From Tetracentron sinense (taxonomy: Eukaryota > Streptophyta > Magnoliopsida > Trochodendrales > Trochodendraceae): 64,000 nt of DNA. Position numbers and translations under genes: made by a program. Each line of letters starts with the position of its first letter. Positions within the stretch are counted from its first letter, which is position 1. Shown here piece by piece: positions 56,754 through 64,000 of the stretch. The notes beneath the pieces are model-generated. The model was not told the origin of the DNA, ran no database searches, and saw only the letters and a list, made by a program, of their open reading frames with translations. The stretch lies in the NCBI GenBank assembly GCA_015143295.1, contig CM026560.1:7876501-7940500 (forward strand). The letters run 5' to 3'.

Positions 56754-58467
56754 TGTTACAACTTAATTTATTCCAAATTAATGGACATAAAATCATGAGT
56801 AAAAATAATATACTTATAAGTGCACAAGTGACACAGTTGATGTATCTGGTGAGTACAGGGTCGAATCCACAGGGATTGACTATTGTGCAACAAGAATTAA
56901 GGAAACGAAATCTAAAGAGAAGGGAGATTTAAAATCGGTTTTTCACTCAATGATAATGAAGCAAAAATCACTGATAACTGTAAAGCAATGAAAAAGAGGT
57001 TTAAGGCTTCAGGAAAATCCACCTATCCCTCCTTATGCTTAGATTTGGATGAAAACACATCTAGAATTAAATAAAGATTTAATCTAGATGGAAAATTATA
57101 CGATAAAATCACTGACCATTAAATTCAATTGAATAATTAGAGAAATTTGAAGAGTACTCTGCATCTAACTCACAGGGGATCCAAGCATTCCATATATCAA
57201 TAGATCATATGAAATCAAAGAGCATATAGAGAAGAACAATTAACCAGAATAAGAACTATTCAATTAAAATTAATGATCAAACCATCCACATCATCCACAT
57301 AAATCAGAAAAAGGTTTCAAATCCCTAACCTTAGAAAGGTGTTTAGCCCACCATGATTGGACTTGTCATCCTCCTTAATGGTGTTCCAAACACTATAATA
57401 AAATAACTCAAAAAACAAAAACTTAAAGAAGAAGAGAGAAAAGAGAATGAGAAAAGATCAGAGAACCCCAAAAGTCTCTCACTTTAGGTTTATATAGACT
57501 AAAGGGAAGAAGAGAAGGGAAAAAAAAACAAAAGCGAAACTTCTAATTCCAAAATTCCAACCAAAATTGCACTTCCCTCCACTTAACGACATGTTTTGAA
57601 CCCTTAAACATCCGAACTAGGAGATCTTTGTGAAATACAATTTTGTTCCCCTTTAAGTCTTCTTTTCAAAACATCAAACCTTGCCTTAATCCAAATTTTG
57701 AGTCAAAAATTATGTCCACATTAGTAAGTACTATCCAGATTAGGGGGAATCCGGGAAATCCTCATTCTTTGTTTGGGATTGGTTGTTAAATAATAGCACT
57801 CCTCTAGCCATCCACGAAATTTCTTGCTTTTCTTGTAGATTTAGTTGGCCTCCATTAAGCTCCTTGCTTGAATTCCAAAATCCACCCAAAATAAAGAGTC
57901 CTTGTGACCAAAATAAGCTTTCTCCTTTTTCGTAAAATAGAAACATCAGTATAACACACTTCTTCTTTCTAATTCAAGAGAGTTCCACCATTTTTATGCC
58001 AAAATCATATTAATCCATATCTTCCTAAGATTCTCTAGCCATGTTGTAGAATCTTTCTATACTTGGTCTTGGGCTTTGCTCTTGGGCTTTGACTCTTTGA
58101 CTTGAGACTTTGCTTCTTGGACTTTTGGCTTGGGCTTTGCTCTTTGGGCTCTAGCTCCTTTAGATCTTTGAGTTGAACATGGGCTATTTGAAACTTTGGA
58201 CTTCTTGAATCCCGAGAGTAGTCTGGGGTTAGGATTCCTATAAAAAATAAATACACGTAATAAGTCTCTCTTAAAAATATTTTGCATGCCGCCTTCCAAG
58301 ACATGTATGAATATATGTAAATGTATCATGAAAATTAAGAGAAAGAGGACAACGCAATGGTGAGAAGAGAATACACCACTTTACGTGTAAAAATGAAGAT
58401 ATAAACCAAAGAAGTATGATAATGCTTATTTAAATGGGGATAATTAAGCAAAATTAAGCACCTATCA
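56754..58467 (-). repeat. Athila-like 3' LTR
   Basis: This 1714-bp LTR starts (minus strand) TGATAGGTGCTTAATTTTGC at 58467 and ends TTGTAACA at 56754. A TATA box (minus, CTATATAAACC) is near 57488-57500. The GATTCGACCC segment near the 3' end is typical of this lineage. A GGGCTTTG/GACTTTG simple-repeat stretch lies at 58060-58170. Confidence 0.85.
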
Positions 58468-58485
58468 ACAACCCCCAACCAACAT
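58468..58485 (-). promoter_or_regulatory. Polypurine tract of the Athila-like element
   Basis: On the minus strand a GGTTGGGGGTTGT run lies directly upstream of the LTR start. A second purine-rich run (GGTTGGGGGGAT) near 59760 may be an internal PPT-like copy. Confidence 0.65.
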
Positions 58486-59948
58486 TTTGCTAGTCCTCGA
58501 GCAAAAAAAATGTGAAGAAGCAATATCAAAATATCATCATTTCAATTCCATGAGACAATCAGAAAACTTTCATTATGCATGACAACTAAGAAATTTTGAA
58601 AAAATCTCAGTTCATCTCTCAGTAGCATCACCCATCTGTGACAATGATTTCAACTCAAATTTAAGAGGCAAAATATAGTCAATCAATTAATCAGGATAAT
58701 AACTATAAAGCATGACTGACAATCCTCCTTTTCAAAATAGATTTTTATCTTTTCAAAACAATTAAAGAAGAATAAAAATTACTCATAACAAACTTCTTCA
58801 TGTTGCACATTCTAATCAAGGCATCAAATTTAGAATTATTAGGGCACTGGTTTTCATTATATTTCAGCCATATATTCCAGCATTCTAAATAAAGTCCAAA
58901 TCACTAAGTCACCATTTAGAAACTTTTGAGTGCATGTGCAGTCTGACAAATATCCAAAGTATCGGTTTCTTTAAGCAGAGTCAACTTTTTTTTTTTTAAT
59001 CACCACAGAATGGTCGGGTTGGCCTAAGGATCCGATTCAAAACTAAGCTAATCTGTCCAGGATCACGAAAGTTGTGGATATTCACCTTAATACCTCATGG
59101 GCTTTATCTGTGATATTCCAGTTTATTCATTTTTTTACAATGACGGCTTTCACCCAACTTGTTTCAACAAGGTCATAGCAAAACAAACTGATATTTCAAC
59201 ATTGAGAGCACATTTTCAAATGTCCATATCTTTTTTCTTTCTTTCTTTCTTTTCCTTTTTTTTCTTTTTTTTTAAAGACCTGACAAGAGGTAGCCCTTTT
59301 CAAAGTACCTGGTCTAATTCACTGGTTTCTTTCCATGACTTCATTATAACCCAGTTCTGTTTTTCTTCTTACCAGCAAACCAAGTGAACAAGATAGTCAT
59401 AGTTCATCAGACTTGGTTTCTCCATACATTCCAGGCAATTATCAAGTCAACAACTACCAAATTCAACCTAGCTCCAGATATTGAGTCAGAAGTATAGTGA
59501 AAGTTTAAAAATTCAGCAATTTATAATTTTCACTAACTGAGAATTAGTAACAAAGACTTTTCATTTTAAACAGCTGGAATTGAGCTTCTTAAAGATTTTC
59601 ATCATGTGCCTTTATAATCCAAAATTCAATAGCTCAATAGATAAAAGGTAAGGAAGAAATAGACAGTAGCCAGGACGAAAACACAAAATGTTTTTTATTT
59701 AAATTTTTTTTTTTTTTTGTAAAGGAGGAATGTGATGGTCTACTATTAGCAGAGATTATCCCCCCAACCTAAATCGAACATTGTCCTCAATGTTTCAAAT
59801 AGAGATTTATATGAAATATAACATTGAGAGATCAAAAAGAGATAGAGGGTATGAGACATCATAGGGATATAAACTAATCAATCAAAGCAAGTAGAAAAAA
59901 CAAAAATGCATAGTATACACAGAAGTTCTCCTCAAGTGAGAGAAATGA
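58486..59948 (-). other. Athila-like non-coding region between integrase and 3' LTR
   Basis: No env-like ORF is recognised. It contains T-rich and CTTT simple repeats (59225-59275) and an A-rich/T-rich tract near 59700. Long non-coding 3' spacers, or decayed env, are common in this lineage. Confidence 0.5.
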
Positions 59949-61136
59949 TCAATCAGGATAAACGGGATCTTCCAGAGTTGTAGACTCAACATCTGGGGTG
60001 AAATTCTCCAAAAATGGTTTCAATCGTTGACTATTGACTTTAAAAACATTACAGTTTTCAGGATTCTCAATCTCGACAGTTCCATAAGGGTAAACAGTTT
60101 TCACAATGAAAGGGCCAGTCCAACGAGATCGAAGCTTACCAGGAAATAGATGCAAACGAGAATTATACAAAAGATCTTTTTGAGAAGGCTCAAAAGATTT
60201 TCGAAGAATATGCTTATCATGAAAAACCTTCATTCTTTCCTTGTAAATTTTTGCACTCTCGTAAGCATAATTTTGAATTTCGTCCAACTCATCCAGTTGG
60301 AGTTTGTGAAGCGAGCCTGCTTTCTCCAAATCAAAATTGAGTGTCTTTATCGCCCAGTAAGCCTTGTGTTCCAATTCAATAGGCAAGTGACAAGCTCTTC
60401 CAAAGACAATTCGATATGGAGACATTCCAATCTGGGTTTTGAAAGCTGTACGGTAAGCCCATAGCGCATCGGTTAGTCGTAATGACCAATCCTTACGGTT
60501 TGGATTTACAGTTTTTTGTAAAATATGTTTAATCTCCCTATTGGATATCTCCACTTGTCCACTTGTTTGTGGGTGATAAGAGGTAGAAACTTTATGGGTT
60601 ATCCCATATTTTTTCATCAAGGCCTCAAAAGGCCGATTACAGAAGTGTGTACCCCCATCACTGATAATAGCTCGAGGTGTTCCAAACCTTGATAAAACAT
60701 TTTCTTTTAAAAATCGCAAGACCGTTTTGTGGTCATTGGTTTTGCTTGGAACAGCCTCGATCCATTTTGACACATAATCAACGGCTACTAAGATATAAAG
60801 ATACCCAAAAGAAGGAGGGAATGGTCCCATGAAATCGATGCCCCAACAGTCAAAGACTTCAATAATCAAAATTGGGTTGAGAGGCATCATATTCCGACGG
60901 GAGATTCCTCCTAATTTTTGGCAACGCTCGCATGCTTTGCAAAACTCATGAGTGTCCTTAAAAAGAGTGGGCCAATAAAAACCGCATTGCAGAATTTTTG
61001 CGGTAGTCTTTTTGGCTGAAAAATGACCACCACATGCTTCAGAGTGACAAAAGGAGATGACATTCAGGTGTTCAGAATCAGGCACACATCTCCTAATAAT
61101 TTGATCAGAACAATATTTAAACAGATAAGGATCATC
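59949..61136 (-). CDS. Athila-like integrase (part of pol)
   Basis: This is the integrase domain of the Gypsy polyprotein, which joins reverse-transcribed DNA to the host genome. It is open from 61085 or slightly upstream to the TGA/TAA at 59949. The HHCC zinc finger reads HSEACGGH, then CKACERC. The DDE core has Asp in [10 protein letters not shown], Asp in [10 protein letters not shown] and Glu in [15 protein letters not shown]. The C-terminal region ends [13 protein letters not shown]. The domain itself is intact over about 378 residues, unusually well preserved for this window. It is separated from RNase H by a TAG at 61137-61139, where relatives have a Trp codon before DDPYLFKYC. Confidence 0.88.
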   Translation of the reverse strand, partial: DDPYLFKYCSDQIIRRCVPDSEHLNVISFCHSEACGGHFSAKKTTAKILQCGFYWPTLFKDTHEFCKACERCQKLGGISRRNMMPLNPILIIEVFDCWGIDFMGPFPPSFGYLYILVAVDYVSKWIEAVPSKTNDHKTVLRFLKENVLSRFGTPRAIISDGGTHFCNRPFEALMKKYGITHKVSTSYHPQTSGQVEISNREIKHILQKTVNPNRKDWSLRLTDALWAYRTAFKTQIGMSPYRIVFGRACHLPIELEHKAYWAIKTLNFDLEKAGSLHKLQLDELDEIQNYAYESAKIYKERMKVFHDKHILRKSFEPSQKDLLYNSRLHLFPGKLRSRWTGPFIVKTVYPYGTVEIENPENCNVFKVNSQRLKPFLENFTPDVESTTLEDPVYPD

Positions 61137-61900
61137 CTAGAAAAATCTACGTACCTCGGTCAAAAATTTCTTTTTATCTTGTTGTTTCCAATGAATAGGA
61201 AGGTTACCTATAACAAGATAATTCGCAATATCCGCAAACCAAGGTAATTGGGAGACAGCAAAAAGTTGCTCATCGGGAAACATGTCTTTGATCGGCATTG
61301 TCTCCAAGGAATCAGAGAGTACAAGACGGGATAAATGATCAGCCACTACATTTTCTACTCCTTTTTTATCTTTAATTTCTAAGTCAAATTCCTGGAGTAG
61401 AAGGATCCACCTAAGGAGTCTTGGTTTAGCATCCTTCTTAGAAAGAAGGTACTTTAAAGCTGCATGGTCAGTGAATATAATAATTCGAGATCCAATCAAG
61501 TAAGATCGGAACTTTTCAAGTGCAAAGACTACGGCTAGGAGTTCTTTTTCTGTAGTAGAATAGTTCATCTAAGCATTGTTCAAGGTCCTACTTGCATAGT
61601 AAATGACACAAGGCTTCTTATCCTTGCGTTGCCCTAGCACGGCCCCAACCGCATAATCACTAGCATCACACATGATTTCAAATGGTAAACTCTAATCAGG
61701 TGGTTGTATTATAGGAGCAGAAGTCAACATGCCTTTCAACTTTGCAAAAGCATCCTGGCATGCTTTAGTCCACTCGAAGGAGTTTTCCTTTGATAGAAGG
61801 TTACACAATGGTCTAGATATTGCACTAAAGTCTTTAATAAACCTTCTGTAAAATCCTGCATGACCTAGAAAAGATCTAATGTCCTTAATGGTCTTTGGGG
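61137..61900 (-). pseudogene. Athila-like RT end and RNase H, interrupted
   Basis: RNase H motifs are [17 protein letters not shown] (from 61568), [13 protein letters not shown] and [10 protein letters not shown]. Upstream, 61569-61571 is TAG where relatives have Gln (NNAQMNYST), and the preceding connection segment (61572-61895) is in another frame because of a small frameshift near 61895. The TAG at 61137 ends it. Confidence 0.8.
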
Positions 61901-63787
61901 TGGCAAATTGGCTATCAAATCAATTTTGGCTTTATCCACTTCGATTCCTTGGGAGGAGACAATGTGGCCAAGCACGATCCCTTTAGAGACCATAAAATGA
62001 CACTTCTCCCAATTCAGAATGAGGTTTTTCTCCTCACATCTAACCAAAACATTCTTTAAATGAAACAGACAATCATCAAAAGAATCACCAAACACAGAAA
62101 AATCATCCATAAACACTTCAAGAAAACGCTCTACCATATCGCTAAATATACTCAACATGCATCTTTGGAATGTGGCAAGAGCATTACACAACCCAAATGG
62201 CATCCTTCGATAAGCAAAAGTGCCGAATGGACATGTAAAAGTGATCTTTTCTTGATCCTTAGGTGCAATTTCTATCTGATTATAACCGGAGTACCCATCT
62301 AGGAAACAATAAAATTTATGACCAGCTACTCTTTCTAAAATTTGGTCCATGAAGGGCAACGGGAAATGGTCTTTCCTAGTCACTGAGTTCAACTTCCTAT
62401 AGTCAATACACACTCGCCAACCAGTTGTGACTCTAGTTGGGATTAATTCATCATTAGCATTCTTGACTACAGTTATACCGGATTTCTTAGGTACCACTTG
62501 GGTAGGACTTACCCACTGACTATCAGAAATAGGGTATATGATCCCTACATCCAAAAGTTTTAGGACCTCTGCTCTAACCACATCTTTCATGTTGGGATTC
62601 AGCCTGCGCTGCATCTCTCTAGAGGGTTTAGCATTATACTCCAAATATATCCTATGGGTACAAATTAAGGGGCTGATTCCCTTAATATCAGCTATGGTCC
62701 ACCCTATTGCACCTTTGTGTTCTCTAAGAACATCAATTAATTTTTCTTCCTGAGTCTCATTCAATTGTGAGGAGATGACCACTAGGAATGTCTCTGCTTG
62801 TCCCAAAAATGCATATTTGAGATCAGCTGGCAAAGATTTCAACTCAAGCTTTGGTGTTTGGATACTTGACTGGAGGGGTAGGGTATCGCGAGGTGACAAT
62901 TCCTCAAAACGTGATCTCCACTTGTTAGTATCCAACACCGGAACAGATTCCAATAAAGAGTTTACAGAATTAATTAAAATGTCCTCATTAAAATCATTAA
63001 AATGTGCCAAACAAGCTTCTAGAGGATCAAAAAAAGAAGATTGAAGAAATTTGTCTTTCACAAGAGTTTCAATCAAGTTTACTCCATGCACATCATCATC
63101 ATCCCCAGGTTGTTTGCAGATATTAAAAATATTTAATTCCAAAGTCATGTTGCCAAACGAGAGTTTCATGATACCATTCCTGCAATTGATCAAAGCATTG
63201 GAGGTTGCAAGGAATGGGCGGCCTAAAATAACAGGAATTTGAGTGCATGCATTCAACACAGGTTGTGTGTCCAAGACAATAAAATCAACAGGAAAGTAAA
63301 ATTTGTCTACTTGGACTAACACATCCTCAACTACCCCTCTCGGTATTTTCACGAATCGGTCAGCAAGTTGGAGTGTTACCTTAGTGGGCTTTAGCTCACC
63401 AAGACCCAACTGCTTATACACCGAGTAGGGTAAGAGGTTAACACTAGCCCCAAGGTCAAGCAAAGCTTGCTCTATCCTGAAGTTCGCAATAATACAAGAA
63501 ATTGTTGGGCATCCTGGATCTTTGTATTTGGGTGGGGTATTATGTTGAATGATTGCACTCACTTGTTCTATTAAGAAAGCTTTCTTTTGTCTATTAAGCC
63601 TATGCTTGACTGTACATAAATCTTTTAAGAATTTGGCATATAATGGAATTTGTTTGATAACGTCCAACAAGGGGATGTTGATCTTTACTTGTTTGAAGAT
63701 TTCTAATATATCAGCATTATGGACTAACTTTTGAGGAGGTTGTAACCTTTGGGGAAAAGGAGCAGGTATCGGACATTGCAAAACCAT
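61865..63787 (-). CDS. Athila-like protease and reverse transcriptase (part of pol)
   Basis: This 640-residue open segment begins within the gag-protease linker (PPQKLVHNADILEIFKQV), continues with the aspartic protease (ALLDLGASVNLLPYSVY; DLGAS is normal in this lineage; then VILGRPFLAT) and the reverse transcriptase (WVSPTQVVPKKSG, RVCIDYRKLNSVTRKDHF, FPLPFMDQIL, MPFGLCNALATFQRCM, and VFMDDFSVFG carrying the catalytic Asp pair). It ends at a frameshift near 61895 in LPPQR. The methionine at 63787 is only the first in the open segment; the real polyprotein starts further upstream, towards or beyond the window edge. RT and protease catalytic residues are all present, so the element is relatively young. 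Confidence 0.88.
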   Translation of the reverse strand: MVLQCPIPAPFPQRLQPPQKLVHNADILEIFKQVKINIPLLDVIKQIPLYAKFLKDLCTVKHRLNRQKKAFLIEQVSAIIQHNTPPKYKDPGCPTISCIIANFRIEQALLDLGASVNLLPYSVYKQLGLGELKPTKVTLQLADRFVKIPRGVVEDVLVQVDKFYFPVDFIVLDTQPVLNACTQIPVILGRPFLATSNALINCRNGIMKLSFGNMTLELNIFNICKQPGDDDDVHGVNLIETLVKDKFLQSSFFDPLEACLAHFNDFNEDILINSVNSLLESVPVLDTNKWRSRFEELSPRDTLPLQSSIQTPKLELKSLPADLKYAFLGQAETFLVVISSQLNETQEEKLIDVLREHKGAIGWTIADIKGISPLICTHRIYLEYNAKPSREMQRRLNPNMKDVVRAEVLKLLDVGIIYPISDSQWVSPTQVVPKKSGITVVKNANDELIPTRVTTGWRVCIDYRKLNSVTRKDHFPLPFMDQILERVAGHKFYCFLDGYSGYNQIEIAPKDQEKITFTCPFGTFAYRRMPFGLCNALATFQRCMLSIFSDMVERFLEVFMDDFSVFGDSFDDCLFHLKNVLVRCEEKNLILNWEKCHFMVSKGIVLGHIVSSQGIEVDKAKIDLIANLPPQRPLRTLDLF

Positions 63788-64000
63788 ATCAGATTTGGAC
63801 TTAACAAGTTCATCATCACTCTTTGATTTTAAAGATTCCTCAGGTTTGTGAACCTTCTTTGGAATATCTTTATCAATTATTTTTCCATTTCGTAGAGTGG
63901 TAATGGACTTGATATGTTCCTCTTGGGAATCAGAAGAATTTGAATTACTTACTTCAAATTGACCTCTAGGATTTGGTTGAGGTTGAGCAGGAAATTTGCC
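63788..64000 (-). other. Athila-like gag-pol linker, continues outside the window
   Basis: The reading frame of the protease segment appears to continue upstream with charged, low-complexity residues. No capsid motif is reached before the end of the window. Confidence 0.45.

Larger units (their letters stand above)
56754..64000 (-). mobile_element. Athila-like Gypsy retrotransposon, 3' part; 5' LTR lies beyond the window
   Basis: The minus-strand element has its 3' LTR at 56754-58467, a 1.5-kb non-coding spacer, and pol from 59949 to at least 63787, with more gag-like sequence to the window end. The integrase with [11 protein letters not shown], the DLGAS protease and MDDFSVFG RT are characteristic of the Athila lineage. 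It is inserted in antisense pararetrovirus sequence. The candidate duplication on this side is TAGGA (56749-56753); the other side is outside. Confidence 0.88.

Noticed and set aside
58035..58329. Lys/Ser/Pro-rich ORFs in the Athila-like LTR
   Set aside because: They translate a GGGCTTTG-type simple repeat in U3/R sequence and have no conserved start.
59097..59387. 96-codon plus-strand ORF in the Athila-like spacer as an env candidate
   Set aside because: It is on the wrong strand for the element and has a Phe/Ser run from CTTT repeats.
1..64000. tRNA, rRNA or other structural RNA genes
   Set aside because: No cloverleaf with A/B boxes and no rRNA signature was recognised. The strings resembling tRNA ends are retroelement primer-binding sites.

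Overview
The window looks like nuclear DNA of a flowering plant, probably a large repeat-rich genome. It has a spliced plant cytochrome P450 gene with GT-AG introns, plant-type CACTA, hAT, Helitron and Mutator-like elements, chromovirus and Athila-like Gypsy retrotransposons, and endogenous caulimovirid (pararetrovirus) debris. The sequence alone does not settle the species. The P450 has a CYP76/CYP80-like flavour that I could not place further. I see no rRNA or tRNA genes, no CRISPR array and no bacterial features.

Layout: (1) 1-8377 is the right-hand part of a CACTA (En/Spm) element on the minus strand. It holds a TNP2 transposase gene, a second transposon gene, and a plant GeBP/DUF573 transcription-factor ORF on the opposite strand between the transposase and the terminal repeat at 8364-8377. 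(2) 8378-14621 contains an LTR fragment that the CACTA interrupts, unclassified sequence, a solo LTR at 11227-13427 (duplication TTTCA) and a probable Helitron tail. (3) 14622-22205 holds the only clear host gene, a three-exon, 525-codon P450 at 15732-21848. Its 4-kb first intron is filled with small inverted-repeat elements. (4) 22336-56753 is an old, scrambled endogenous pararetrovirus locus that has acted as a landing pad. Inserted into it are a hAT element (22487-36416, duplication CTATTGGG) carrying gypsy A (26066-35838, duplication CTGAG); a solo LTR (38985-41263, duplication AGTCT); gypsy B (41565-54524, duplication AAAAA) carrying a 4.2-kb solo LTR D (44751-48926, duplication GATTG); and an Athila-like element from 56754 to beyond the window end.

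Most coding sequences are decayed by frameshifts and stops. The P450 is the exception and reads cleanly. Two patterns stand out. First, gypsy elements A and B both carry a GT...AG intron-like interruption of about 134-141 nt at exactly the same codon between gag and protease. Removing it restores the frame, and leaving it in ends translation after Gag. Second, three otherwise different LTR families share a conserved block of about 55 bp, followed 30-45 bp later by clusters of perfect palindromes whose outer bases are family-specific around a common GATCGATC core.

All coordinates of splice sites, target-site duplications and LTR ends were read by eye. Family assignments come from recognised protein motifs, not from database searches.
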